Shown in pieces: positions 48,779 through 57,664 of a stretch of DNA of 64,000 bases. The position numbers were made by a program, and so were the translations under genes. Below the pieces are notes generated by a model, which searched no databases, had not been told where the DNA came from, and saw only the letters and a program-made list of their open reading frames with translations. Source of the DNA: an uncultured Microbacteriaceae bacterium (GTDB lineage Bacteria; Actinomycetota; Actinomycetes; Actinomycetales; Microbacteriaceae). Where the stretch lies: NCBI GenBank assembly GCA_937872445.1, contig CALMSL010000170.1, positions 1 through 64,000 of the forward strand, read 5' to 3'. The stretch's first letter is position 1. Each line of letters starts with the position of its first letter.

Positions 48779-51619
48779 ATGCAACCCAGGGTCACCGCGA
48801 TTGTTGTCGCTCGAAACGGGGGCGCCCACCTGAAACGGACTCTCGCGGCGCTCGCCGCGCAGTCCCGTTCGCCGGATGTCACGATCGCCGTCGACGTGTC
48901 ATCCACCGACGACTCCGAAGCGCTGCTGTCGGAATTCGGGTCGACCCACCTGTTGTCGGTGCGCGACGGGACCACCTTCGGCGGCGCGATCGCCCACGCC
49001 AGCCACTATGCGCCGGTAGCCGAGTCGGCGAACGAGTGGTTGTGGCTCCTCGGCCACGACAACGCCCCATCCCCCGACGCGCTGCAAAAGCTCCTCGGCG
49101 CCGTCGAGGTCGCGCCCTCGGTCTCCGTCGCCGGGCCGAAACTCACCTCGGTCGACAACCCGAAGTGGATCGCGGAGTTCGGGCACACGATCACGAGGTT
49201 CGGCAGAACCGTCTCGCTCGTCACGGGAGAGCTGGATCAGGCACAGCACGACACGCGAGACGACGTGCTGGCCGTCTCGGCGGCGGGGATGCTCGTGCGC
49301 CGATCCGTCTGGGAGAAACTCGGCGGTTTCGACCCCGGCCTGCCGAGCATCGACGCGTCGCTCGACTTTTCGGTGCGGGCCCGATTGGCCGGCAACCGCG
49401 TTGTTCTCGTCCCGGCGGCGAAAGTTTCCAGCGCGGGCGGCCCGCAGGACTTCGGCAGGAAGCCGTCATCCGCAGCCCGCACCTTCCGGATCGCGCGCGC
49501 CGCCCAACTACACCGCCGCCTCGTCTACTCGCCGACGTGGGCGCTCGTCCTCCACTGGCTTTCCCTCGTTCCTCTCGCCGTTGCTCGCTCCATCGGCGAC
49601 CTGATCGGCAAACGTCCTGGTGCGATCGGAGGGGAAATCGGCGCCGCATTCGGTGCGGCCTTCTCCGGCCGGGTCGGCGCCGCACGACGCAACCTGCGGA
49701 AGAATCGCGTGCTCGGCTGGGGTGCGATCGCGCCCCTGCGGATGACGGCGGCAGAAGCCAGGGAGTTGAGAGCTCAGGCGAGGGAGGCTGAACTCGCGGA
49801 CTTCGACCTCGCGCACGGCGGCCGTACTCTCCGGGCGCCCAGAGCTGGGTTCATCGCGCACGCCGGACTCTGGGTCGTGCTCCTCGTCGGCGTCGTCGGA
49901 GTTCTCGCCTACGGCGCCCTGCTCGGCGCCAACGCCATCACGGGCGGCGGACTCCGTCCGCTGTCGGGCACTGCCGGCGCACTGTGGTCGCACATCGGAA
50001 TCGGCTGGCGGGAAGTCGGGACCGGCCTGTTCGGCGCCGCCGACCCGTTCGCCGCCGTCCTCGCGCTGCTCGGGTCGCTCACGTTCTGGAACCCCAGCCT
50101 GTCGATCGTGCTCCTGTACCTCGCCGCGATTCCCCTGGCCGCGCTCGCGGCGTGGAGTGCCGCGCGAAGCATGAGCCGCAATCCGTGGCTCCCGGCGCTC
50201 GCCGCCATTCTGTGGGCGTTTTCGCCCCCGCTGCTGTCGTCGCTGGCCGGCGGGCACCTCGGTGCCGTGATCGCCCACCTGCTGCTGCCGTGGCTGTTTC
50301 TCGCCGCCCTCGGAGCAGCCAGATCGTGGGCGTCCGGCGCGGCCGCCGCCCTCCTGTTTGCCGGGGTTGCCGCCGGGGCACCATCTCTCGTGCCCGGTCT
50401 GCTCCTCCTGTTCGTCGTGCTGCTGATCGCCAGACCAACCCGCATCCACCGCACTGTGGGTATACCGATCCCCGCATTCGTCCTGTTCGCGCCGCTCATC
50501 GCTCACCAGGTCCTGGCCGGAAACCCGCTCGCCCTGTTCGCCGACCCCGGCGTCCCCGTCGTCGAACCCGCGGCATCCGGCTGGCAGCTCGCGCTGGGGG
50601 ATGCCTCCGGCACCCTCAACGGGTGGACTGCGGCGCTCGCCGGACTCCACGTGCCGGGAATCGCCGCGCCGATCCTTGTCGTCGCACTTGTCGCCCCGCT
50701 CGCGGTGCTCGCGCTGTTGTCGCTCTTCCTCCCGGGCGCTCGGCGAGCGGTGCCGTCCCTGCTCGTGGCGCTGCTCGGATTCGCGACCGCCGCACTCGCC
50801 CACACCCTCCAGGTGGGTGCCGTCGGCGTCGAACCGGTCACCGTCTGGACGGGACCGGGGTTGAGCCTGTTCTGGCTCGGGCTCATCGCGGCGGCCCTGG
50901 GTGCCCTGGATGCGCTCGGTCGGATCGCCGTGCCCATGTCGGTGCTTGCCGGACTCGGCGCCAGCGCGCTGGCCATACCGCTCCTCGGCGCGATGGTGAT
51001 CGGTACGGCGCAGGTACAGCCGTCCGAGGGGCGCATCATGCCGGCGCTCGTCACGGCGGAGGCGGGAAGCTCCCCGAACGTCGGCACCATTGTGCTCACC
51101 TCGCTGGGAAAGGCCGGAGTGTCTGCCACTCTGGAACGCGGGCGGGGGGCGACCCTCGACGAACAGTCGACGCTCGTGAGCACGAAGCCGCGACCGGATG
51201 ACCACGACGTGCGCCTGGCCACCCTCGCCGGAAACCTCGCCACCCGCAGCGGATTCGATTTTGTCGGGGAGTTCTCCTCGCTCGGCGTATCCTTCGTCCT
51301 CGTCCCTCCCGGCCACGACAGCGACCCAACGTACCGCACGACTCTGGAAGCGCTGGGCGGGAACGAAACCTTGAACCCCGTGGGATCCACCACGACGGGG
51401 CTGCTCTGGCGGTTCACCGGGACCCTCGACACTCCGCCGGTACATCCCGGCAACGCCGACACGTTCATCGGACACTGGTACCTGGTGGCTCTGGGCGTCG
51501 TCTTCGGGGTCACCGTGCTTCTCGCCATTCCGATCGGCGGGCGAGGGCGGCGGCGCCGGCCGAGCGCCGAAGCAAGCGATGAACTTGCCGACACGTTCGA
51601 CGAGGATGAACATGACTGA
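48779..51619 (+). CDS. family 2 glycosyltransferase fused to a large membrane domain
   Basis: A 946-residue protein. Residues 1-250 form a GT-A domain (TAIVVARNGGAHLKRTL, LLGHDNAPSPDAL, AAGMLVRRSVWEKLGGFD). From about residue 355 there are some twelve or more membrane segments and outer loops, and the C-terminus is acidic (ELADTFDEDEHD). Such fusions occur beside whiB in actinobacteria and are thought to build cell-wall or membrane glycans; the exact product is unknown. It starts 10 bases after whiB and overlaps the next gene by 8 bases. Confidence 0.8.
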   Translation: MQPRVTAIVVARNGGAHLKRTLAALAAQSRSPDVTIAVDVSSTDDSEALLSEFGSTHLLSVRDGTTFGGAIAHASHYAPVAESANEWLWLLGHDNAPSPDALQKLLGAVEVAPSVSVAGPKLTSVDNPKWIAEFGHTITRFGRTVSLVTGELDQAQHDTRDDVLAVSAAGMLVRRSVWEKLGGFDPGLPSIDASLDFSVRARLAGNRVVLVPAAKVSSAGGPQDFGRKPSSAARTFRIARAAQLHRRLVYSPTWALVLHWLSLVPLAVARSIGDLIGKRPGAIGGEIGAAFGAAFSGRVGAARRNLRKNRVLGWGAIAPLRMTAAEARELRAQAREAELADFDLAHGGRTLRAPRAGFIAHAGLWVVLLVGVVGVLAYGALLGANAITGGGLRPLSGTAGALWSHIGIGWREVGTGLFGAADPFAAVLALLGSLTFWNPSLSIVLLYLAAIPLAALAAWSAARSMSRNPWLPALAAILWAFSPPLLSSLAGGHLGAVIAHLLLPWLFLAALGAARSWASGAAAALLFAGVAAGAPSLVPGLLLLFVVLLIARPTRIHRTVGIPIPAFVLFAPLIAHQVLAGNPLALFADPGVPVVEPAASGWQLALGDASGTLNGWTAALAGLHVPGIAAPILVVALVAPLAVLALLSLFLPGARRAVPSLLVALLGFATAALAHTLQVGAVGVEPVTVWTGPGLSLFWLGLIAAALGALDALGRIAVPMSVLAGLGASALAIPLLGAMVIGTAQVQPSEGRIMPALVTAEAGSSPNVGTIVLTSLGKAGVSATLERGRGATLDEQSTLVSTKPRPDDHDVRLATLAGNLATRSGFDFVGEFSSLGVSFVLVPPGHDSDPTYRTTLEALGGNETLNPVGSTTTGLLWRFTGTLDTPPVHPGNADTFIGHWYLVALGVVFGVTVLLAIPIGGRGRRRRPSAEASDELADTFDEDEHD

Positions 51620-53114
51620 GACGCAACCCCGCACGGGAGTGCGCCGGTTCGCCATCGCGGGAGCGCGGGGCGTTCTCGGACTGTTCGGCATCGGCGTAGC
51701 GGTCGTGAGCGTCGCGGCCGCAACGTGGCTTCCGCTGCCGATTCTGGGGAACGGCCCAACGTCGACGGTCGTGACCCCCGTGGCATCCACCCAGCAGCGG
51801 ATCTGCGCCGGACCGTTCCTGCGGCTGGGCGACGAATCCGGTCAAGACGCCACCACGGCGATCTCGGTGGGGACGGCGGCGGTGACGAGCGCTGCCACGA
51901 CGGGCACGCCGCGCCTGGAAAACATGGAGGCCACCGACAACGCATCCAACACCCCGTCGCAGCGCCTCATCCTCGACCCTGCACCGGCGGGTTCCGCACC
52001 GGGAATTCTCGCCGGCAGCCAGTCCCAGTACGTGAGCGTCAACGAGTATGTCGGTTTCGCGGCGAGCGAGTGCGCGAAGGCCAGCTCAGACAATTGGCTC
52101 GTCGGCGGCTCGACGGTCACCGGCCGCACCACCCTGCTCACCCTCAACAACCCGAGCAAAGTGAGTTCGACGGTGACCGTCGAGCTCTTCTCCGAGAACG
52201 GTGCTGTGGATGCGTCGGGCATGTCGGGGATCATCGTGCCGCCGGGCGGTCAGCGGGTCCTGTCGCTGGCCGGTTTCGCACCAGGCATGGTGAGCCCGGT
52301 AGTGCACGTCGTCAGCACCGGCGGCGAGGTGGCGGCGAGCCTGCAGCAGAGCATCGTCCGGACACTCGCCCCGGGCGGTGTCGACGTCGTCGCCGCCAGC
52401 GCCCTGCCGTCGACGCTCAACGTCATCCCCGGTGTCGTCGTATCCTCTCCCGAGTCGATCGTCGCAACCGGCGGACTCGACGGATATGGCGATGCCGCAC
52501 CGATTCTGAGAGTGTTCGTCCCCGGTTCCGGCACCACCTCGGTGACGGTTTCCGCGATCGCCGAGGACGGAACCGCCGAGCCGACGACCGCGACGCTCAA
52601 CCTCAACGCCGGGATCGTCACCGATTTTCCCCTCGGCAGCTTCCCCGCCGGAACCTGGACGTTGTCCGTGTCGTGCGACAAGCCAGCGGTGGTCGCCGCT
52701 CGAACATCGACCGTGACGATTGCCGGGAACCCTCAGGCGAACGTTGAGTCGGGAACGAATCCGGTCGTCACCGCCACCGACTTCGCCTGGTTCGCGAGCG
52801 CGCCGGAGCTGGACGGAACCGCCCTCGTGAGTGTTGCTGCCGGGCCAGACCCGGTGCTCCACCTGGCCAACACGGGCACCGTCGACACCCAGGTCACCAT
52901 CGACGCGAGCCAGGGGGCCGGAACGACCGTGCCCGTCGCCGCAGGCCGGGCCGTTGCGCTTCCCGTTGTCGGCGCCCTCAGCTACACGCTCAGTGGATTC
53001 ACCTCGCTTCGCGCCTCGGTGACCTATCAGGGCGACGGTCGCCTCGCCGGCTTCGTGGTGAGCCCACCCGAGCGGCTGTCCCAACCGGTGACGGTGTACT
53101 CCCAGTTCGGCTAG
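51612..53114 (+). CDS. DUF5719-family membrane-anchored extracellular protein
   Basis: About 500 residues. A basic N-terminus and one membrane helix (about residues 15-38) are followed by a Ser-, Thr-, Gly- and Val-rich beta-type extracellular domain with repeats of the pattern TLLTLNNPSKVSSTVTVELF. This matches DUF5719, which lies next to the GT2-membrane gene in many actinobacteria. Its function is unknown; a role with that neighbour at the cell surface is inferred. ATG 51612 has AGGA upstream; ATG 51606 is equally possible. It ends overlapping the convergent zincin-like gene by 4 bases. Confidence 0.7.
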   Translation: MTETQPRTGVRRFAIAGARGVLGLFGIGVAVVSVAAATWLPLPILGNGPTSTVVTPVASTQQRICAGPFLRLGDESGQDATTAISVGTAAVTSAATTGTPRLENMEATDNASNTPSQRLILDPAPAGSAPGILAGSQSQYVSVNEYVGFAASECAKASSDNWLVGGSTVTGRTTLLTLNNPSKVSSTVTVELFSENGAVDASGMSGIIVPPGGQRVLSLAGFAPGMVSPVVHVVSTGGEVAASLQQSIVRTLAPGGVDVVAASALPSTLNVIPGVVVSSPESIVATGGLDGYGDAAPILRVFVPGSGTTSVTVSAIAEDGTAEPTTATLNLNAGIVTDFPLGSFPAGTWTLSVSCDKPAVVAARTSTVTIAGNPQANVESGTNPVVTATDFAWFASAPELDGTALVSVAAGPDPVLHLANTGTVDTQVTIDASQGAGTTVPVAAGRAVALPVVGALSYTLSGFTSLRASVTYQGDGRLAGFVVSPPERLSQPVTVYSQFG

Positions 53115-53554
53115 AAATGCCGGAAGCGCTCCGGCGCGAGATCCCACGGGTCCTTGCCGAGGAGTTCGGCGACCGCCCGGAACACGCACGCCTCGATCAT
53201 CATCCGGCGATGAAGATCATCGTTGCGGTGCAGCCTGGCCAGTCGCTCGATCGGCAGCCGGAACAGGATGATGCGCCGCTCCTCGGGAATGACGAGCCAC
53301 CTCCGGACGCGGCGGCCCTCGGATTCCGTCGTCGGGACCCCGGCGATCTCCACGTGCACGTGCGCGAGCTCGTTCGGCCAGATGTCCTTCAGGTATTCGG
53401 CCGTGGCGGCAACCGTTGCGGCGAACACATCCACGCGGGTGTGGAGTCGGGGCAGCCTCGGGCCGGTGACGGACGCCCGGATGCCGCGGCCGTGACGGTC
53501 CCGCCCGGTAATGCGGGAGGATCCGCGAACCTCGCCGCGGGAAATCTTGGCCAT
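53111..53554 (-). CDS. zincin-like metallopeptidase-family protein without a visible zinc motif
   Basis: A 147-residue protein similar in layout to the actinobacterial protein found between whiB2 and manB (Rv3259 type): GRDRHGRGIRASVTGP at the start, HVHVEIAGVPTTES, then RRIILFRLPIERLARLHR. The position where zincin-type relatives carry HExxH reads MIEACVFRAVAELLG, so peptidase activity is unlikely. I chose ATG 53554; an upstream start would enter the region of the divergent DUF3499 gene. The role is unknown, but the neighbourhood is strongly conserved. Confidence 0.7.
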   Translation of the reverse strand: MAKISRGEVRGSSRITGRDRHGRGIRASVTGPRLPRLHTRVDVFAATVAATAEYLKDIWPNELAHVHVEIAGVPTTESEGRRVRRWLVIPEERRIILFRLPIERLARLHRNDDLHRRMMIEACVFRAVAELLGKDPWDLAPERFRHF

Positions 53555-53616
53555 GGCGCCATTGTACGGCGCGGTTCTGTCGCTGCGTCGTGGCGCCTCG
53601 CTACAGTGGGAGCACA

Positions 53617-53829
53617 ATGGACGAACGGTTGTGCAGCAAGGTCGCCTGCGTGCGCAACGCGGTGTCGACCCTCACGTACGTCTACGCCGACTCGATGGCG
53701 GTGCTCGGGCCGTTGAGCACCCGGCAGGAACCGCACACCTACGACCTGTGCGCCGTGCACTCGGAGAGCCTCTCCGCCCCGCGGGGGTGGCAGGTTCTGC
53801 GTCACGTAGCATTGGAGAATGAGCTCTAA
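53617..53829 (+). CDS. DUF3499 small zinc-ribbon-like protein
   Basis: A 70-residue protein. It begins MDERLCSKVACVRNA and has Cys6, Cys11, Cys45 and His48 in a zinc-ribbon arrangement, with LTYVYADSMAVLGPL between. This is DUF3499, found just upstream of manB across actinobacteria, function unknown. ATG 53617 has GGGAG close by, and TACAGT (53602-53607) upstream could be its -10 box. The gene overlaps manB by 11 bases. Confidence 0.8.
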   Translation: MDERLCSKVACVRNAVSTLTYVYADSMAVLGPLSTRQEPHTYDLCAVHSESLSAPRGWQVLRHVALENEL

Positions 53830-55219
53830 ACCCGATCTGGGCGCCTTCATCAAGACCTATGACGTGCGGGGCCTGGTCGGATCCCAGCTCACCGATGACG
53901 TCGTCGCGGCGATCGGCGCAGCGTTCGTCGACGAGATCGACGGAGTCGGCGGGGACGTGATCATCGGGCACGACATGCGCGATTCCTCCCCCGGATTCGC
54001 CCGGGCCTTCGCGACGGGCGTGCAGGCCAGGGGAGGCAACGTCGTCGCGATCGGCCTGTGCTCCACCGACGAAAGCTACTTCGCCTCCGGGAGCCTGAAT
54101 GCCCCTGCCGCCATGTTCACGGCCAGCCACAATCCGGCCACCTACAACGGGATCAAGCTGAGCCGGGCGGGCGCTCGGGGGATCAGCCTCGACACAGGTC
54201 TCGCCGCGATCAGAGACCGCGCGACCGAATACCTCGCGAACGGCATCGTTCAGGTCGCCGAGCCCGGAACGTATCGTGAGCGGGATGTGCTCGCCGACTA
54301 CGCGAAATACCTGCGCGAGCTCGTCGACCTCTCCGGCATCCGGCCCCTTCGGGTGGTCGTGGATGCCGGCAACGGCATGGGCGGGCTCACCGTTCCCGCC
54401 GTGCTCGGGACGGCCGCTGGGCTGCCCGCGCTTCCGATCGAGGTGATTCCGCTGTACTTCGAACTGGACGGCACGTTCCCCAACCACGAGGCGAACCCGC
54501 TCGAACCGGCGAACCTCGTCGACCTGCAGCGCGCCGTCGTCGAGCACAAGGCGGATCTCGGACTCGCGTTCGACGGCGACGCCGACCGGTGCTTCGTGAT
54601 CGACGAAAACGGCGACGCGATGAGCCCTTCCGCGGTTGCGGCGGTCGTCGCCGTGCGGGAGATCGCGCGGGCCGAGGAAAAGCCGGTGTACGTCATCCAC
54701 AACCTCATCACCTCGCGCATCGTGCCGGAAACGATCGCCGCGGCGGGGGCCGTGCCCGTGCGCACGCGCGTCGGGCACTCGCTCATCAAGGACGAAATGG
54801 CCTCCACCGGGGCGGTGTTCGGCGGCGAGCACTCCGCGCACTACTACTTCCGGGACTTCTGGGGCGCCGACAACGGGATGCTCGCCGCGATGCACCTCCT
54901 CGCCGAATTCGGGCACCAGGACCGCCCGCTGTCCGAACTCGCAGCGCAGTACACCCCCTATGCGGCGAGCGGGGAGCTGAATTCGACGGTCACCGACATC
55001 CCGGCCGCGTACGCCCGCATCGTGAGCGCGTATGCCGCATTCGACCTGGACGAGCTGGACGGCCTCACGGTGAGCGGCAGCACCGACGGAGTGTTCTGGT
55101 GGTTCAACGTTCGGCCATCCAACACGGAGCCGCTGCTGCGGCTGAACGTCGAGGCGGGCGAGGCCGCCGACATGGAGCGCATCCGCGACAACGTGCTCTC
55201 CCTCATCCGCACCCCCTGA
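53819..55219 (+). CDS. manB: phosphomannomutase/phosphoglucomutase
   Basis: A 466-residue enzyme that interconverts mannose 6-phosphate and mannose 1-phosphate (possibly glucose phosphates too). The phosphoserine is Ser103 in TASHNPATYN, the metal loop is FDGDADRC, the sugar loop GGEHSAHYY, and the phosphate loop RPSNTEPLLRL. It supplies mannose 1-phosphate for GDP-mannose and thus gmd. The order whiB2, GT2-membrane, DUF5719, zincin-like, DUF3499, manB agrees with mycobacterial whiB2-Rv3259-Rv3258c-manB. The stop codon lies inside an inverted repeat. Confidence 0.92.
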   Translation: MSSKPDLGAFIKTYDVRGLVGSQLTDDVVAAIGAAFVDEIDGVGGDVIIGHDMRDSSPGFARAFATGVQARGGNVVAIGLCSTDESYFASGSLNAPAAMFTASHNPATYNGIKLSRAGARGISLDTGLAAIRDRATEYLANGIVQVAEPGTYRERDVLADYAKYLRELVDLSGIRPLRVVVDAGNGMGGLTVPAVLGTAAGLPALPIEVIPLYFELDGTFPNHEANPLEPANLVDLQRAVVEHKADLGLAFDGDADRCFVIDENGDAMSPSAVAAVVAVREIARAEEKPVYVIHNLITSRIVPETIAAAGAVPVRTRVGHSLIKDEMASTGAVFGGEHSAHYYFRDFWGADNGMLAAMHLLAEFGHQDRPLSELAAQYTPYAASGELNSTVTDIPAAYARIVSAYAAFDLDELDGLTVSGSTDGVFWWFNVRPSNTEPLLRLNVEAGEAADMERIRDNVLSLIRTP

Positions 55220-55332
55220 CTTTCATCATTCAGGAGGTTGTGGGACTGAAGTGACTGCGGCATCGACCTGCCGGGCCGGGCGTAGCCTCGCCAACCCCAT
55301 CCTTCACACCACCTCCTGAATGATGAAAGTCA
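55217..55332. repeat. 22-base perfect inverted repeat between manB and sahH
   Basis: 55217-55238 (starting TGACTTTCATCA) and 55311-55332 are exact reverse complements, separated by 72 bases. The left arm includes the manB stop codon and the right arm ends 14 bases before the sahH start. It may be a MITE-like insertion, a bidirectional operator, or a large hairpin acting on sahH translation. The interior shows no gene. Similarity between the arms fades beyond the 22 bases. Confidence 0.75.
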
Positions 55333-55346
55333 TGGAGAATGGGGGA

Positions 55347-56813
55347 ATGACCGTGTCCACCGTTTTGCCGTTCACAGTTGCCGACCTCTCCCTCGCCGAG
55401 GCGGGACGCCACCAGATCAGGCTCGCCGAACATGAAATGCCCGGGCTCATGGCGCTGAGGGACGAGTTCGGTGCAGCCAGGCCGCTCGCCGGCGCGCGCA
55501 TCGCCGGGAGCCTGCACATGACCGTGCAGACCGCGGTGCTCATCGAAACGCTCGTCGCGCTCGGCGCGCAGGTGCGGTGGGCGAGTTGCAACATTTTCTC
55601 CACCCAGGATGACGCGGCCGCCGCCGTCGCGGTCGGGCCGACGGGTACCGCCGCCTCGCCCGCCGGGGTTCCCGTGTTCGCGTGGAAGGGTGAAACGCTC
55701 GAGGAGTACTGGTGGGCGACATCCCGGATCTTCGACTGGAGCGCGGAGGCCGAAGCGGCAGGGGAAACCTGGCGCGGCCCCAACATGATCCTCGACGACG
55801 GCGGAGATGCGACGCTTCTCGTGCACAAGGGCCGCGAGTTCGAGCTCGCCGGCAGGGTTCCGGATGCTGCGGAAGGGGACAGCCACGAGTGGCGCGTCAT
55901 CCTCGACACGCTCCGCACCTCGCTTGCCGGGTCGTCCGACCGCTGGACGAGAATCGCGGAAGACATCAAGGGCGTCACGGAGGAGACGACCACGGGCGTT
56001 CACCGGCTGTACGAGCTGGAGAAGTCCGGAGAGCTGCTGTTCCCGGCCATCAACGTGAACGACTCGGTGACGAAATCCAAATTCGACAACCGCTACGGCA
56101 TCCGGCACTCGCTGCCGGACGGCCTCAATCGGGCCACCGATGTGCTCATCGGCGGCAAGGTCGCGTTCGTCGCCGGATACGGCGACGTCGGGAAGGGTGC
56201 TGCGGATGCGCTCCGCGGCCAGGGCGCGCGCGTGATCGTGAGCGAGGTCGACCCGATCAACGCGCTGCAGGCCGCCATGGACGGCTTCCAGGTGTCGCGG
56301 ATCGAGAGCGTGCTCGGCGAGGCGGACATCTTCATCAGCGCCACGGGCAACCAGAACGTGATCACGGTCGAGCACCTGCTCGGCATGAAGCATCAGGCGA
56401 TCGTCGCGAACGTCGGACACTTCGACGATGAGATCGACATGGCCGCACTCGAGACGCTCTCCGGCGCGGAGCGGATCGAAATCAAGCCCCAGGTGCACGA
56501 GTGGCGCCTGCCGAACGGGCGCAGCGTGCTCGTGCTCTCCGAGGGCCGCCTCATGAATCTGGGCAACGCGACAGGTCATCCGTCGTTCGTGATGAGCAAC
56601 TCGTTCTCGAATCAGGTGCTCGCCCAGATGGAACTGTTCGGCACCGACTACCCGCTCGGCGTGCACGTGCTCCCGAAGAAGCTGGACGAGAAGGTCGCCC
56701 GGCTTCACCTCGACGCGCTCGGGGTCGAGCTGACCACCCTCACCCCCGCGCAGTCGAACTACCTCGGGATTCCGGTCGACGGGCCGTACAAGGCAGACCA
56801 CTACCGGTACTGA
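55347..56813 (+). CDS. sahH: S-adenosylhomocysteine hydrolase
   Basis: A 488-residue NAD-dependent enzyme that splits S-adenosylhomocysteine into adenosine and homocysteine, clearing the product of methyl transfers. Marks are [15 protein letters not shown], the substrate region [16 protein letters not shown], the NAD loop [13 protein letters not shown], and the C-terminal KADHYRY. I chose ATG 55347 (GGAG 9 bases upstream). An earlier ATG at 55320 lies inside the right arm of the inverted repeat and has no ribosome-binding site. In mycobacteria sahH also lies near manB and manA. Confidence 0.93.
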   Translation: MTVSTVLPFTVADLSLAEAGRHQIRLAEHEMPGLMALRDEFGAARPLAGARIAGSLHMTVQTAVLIETLVALGAQVRWASCNIFSTQDDAAAAVAVGPTGTAASPAGVPVFAWKGETLEEYWWATSRIFDWSAEAEAAGETWRGPNMILDDGGDATLLVHKGREFELAGRVPDAAEGDSHEWRVILDTLRTSLAGSSDRWTRIAEDIKGVTEETTTGVHRLYELEKSGELLFPAINVNDSVTKSKFDNRYGIRHSLPDGLNRATDVLIGGKVAFVAGYGDVGKGAADALRGQGARVIVSEVDPINALQAAMDGFQVSRIESVLGEADIFISATGNQNVITVEHLLGMKHQAIVANVGHFDDEIDMAALETLSGAERIEIKPQVHEWRLPNGRSVLVLSEGRLMNLGNATGHPSFVMSNSFSNQVLAQMELFGTDYPLGVHVLPKKLDEKVARLHLDALGVELTTLTPAQSNYLGIPVDGPYKADHYRY

Positions 56814-56825
56814 AGCGCCCCCGCG

Positions 56826-57647
56826 TCAGCGTGCGGGGAAGTTCCGCGGAATCTGGTCCAGGGCCGGGGCGAGGCTTTTCAGCCGTTCCTTCTCCAGCTG
56901 GAGGGCCGCGAATTCCCGCTCGCGGCGCACGGCGCTGATCCCGGCGAGGAACAGCTCCGGATCGACGTTCGGGAGGGGTGACACGTACGGGGATGCCTCA
57001 GTCGCCAGCGCCCGGGCGGCCGCCGCGCGAGACTGCGGGGTGAACCCAGGGGCATTGGCGAGAAACTGGGCGATCCTGCGGGCCAGACGGTCCGGCATTT
57101 TCGCCACATCCGCGGTGCGGGACCATTCGACGAGCTCGAGCGGCACTCCGTAGATCGGCGGAACGTACCGGTTGATGCGTTCGTTCTGGCTGTACGTGCC
57201 GGCGATCAGATCGCCGAGCCGTTTCGCCCTCGCGTTGAACAGGGCGATGAGTGCGGCGAGGCCGCCCAGCGTTCCGAAAATTTCGAGCACACCCGTCAGG
57301 GCCCGGATGAACGCGTGCCGGAATCCGATCGCGCCGCCGTCATCCCGAACGATCCGCGCGCCCACCGCGAGCTTGCCGAGGGAACGGCCGCGACTGGCGA
57401 GTTCCACCGTCGTCGGGATCACCACGACGCACAGCACGAGCGCGGCGACGATGAGCGCCTGATACATCGCGCTGCTCAGGAATGTTGCGAACAGGGGCGT
57501 GGAGAGGGCGACCACGACGAGAATCCACAGGCCGAAATAGACGAGGAAATCGATGGCCGCTCCGGCGCCGCGCAACACGAAACCGGTGGCGCTCAGGTTC
57601 AGCGCGACGGCTTCGCCCGTGATCAGTTCCTCATCCGGCACGGCCAT
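56826..57647 (-). CDS. RDD-family membrane protein
   Basis: A 273-residue protein with the RDD domain: FVLRGAGAAIDFLVYFGLW with the R and D residues, a second helix pair with SRGRSLGKLAVGARIVRDDGG, and a basic C-terminal cytoplasmic part. Function is unknown; RDD proteins are membrane proteins linked to transport or ion balance. It is divergent from the SpoIIM gene with only 17 bases between start codons. TAGATA (minus strand of 57654-57659) stands 6 bases before ATG 57647, so the mRNA is probably leaderless. Confidence 0.82.
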   Translation of the reverse strand: MAVPDEELITGEAVALNLSATGFVLRGAGAAIDFLVYFGLWILVVVALSTPLFATFLSSAMYQALIVAALVLCVVVIPTTVELASRGRSLGKLAVGARIVRDDGGAIGFRHAFIRALTGVLEIFGTLGGLAALIALFNARAKRLGDLIAGTYSQNERINRYVPPIYGVPLELVEWSRTADVAKMPDRLARRIAQFLANAPGFTPQSRAAAARALATEASPYVSPLPNVDPELFLAGISAVRREREFAALQLEKERLKSLAPALDQIPRNFPAR

Positions 57648-57650
57648 GTC

Positions 57651-57659
57651 TAGTATCTA
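57651..57659. promoter_or_regulatory. overlapping divergent leaderless -10 boxes
   Basis: Plus strand: TAGTAT (57651-57656), 8 bases before ATG 57665. Minus strand: TAGATA (57659-57654), 6 bases before ATG 57647. They share three bases, so both promoters must use upstream DNA inside the opposite gene. Confidence 0.5.
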
Positions 57660-57664
57660 AGCAG

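Noticed and set aside
49508..51790. 760-codon open frame on the minus strand
   Set aside because: Antisense to the GT2-membrane gene; composition (G, E, R) and lack of membrane helices or motifs mark it as a shadow.
55239..55310. SAH riboswitch upstream of sahH
   Set aside because: The position would fit, but the conserved core I would expect is not visible; only the long inverted repeat is clear.
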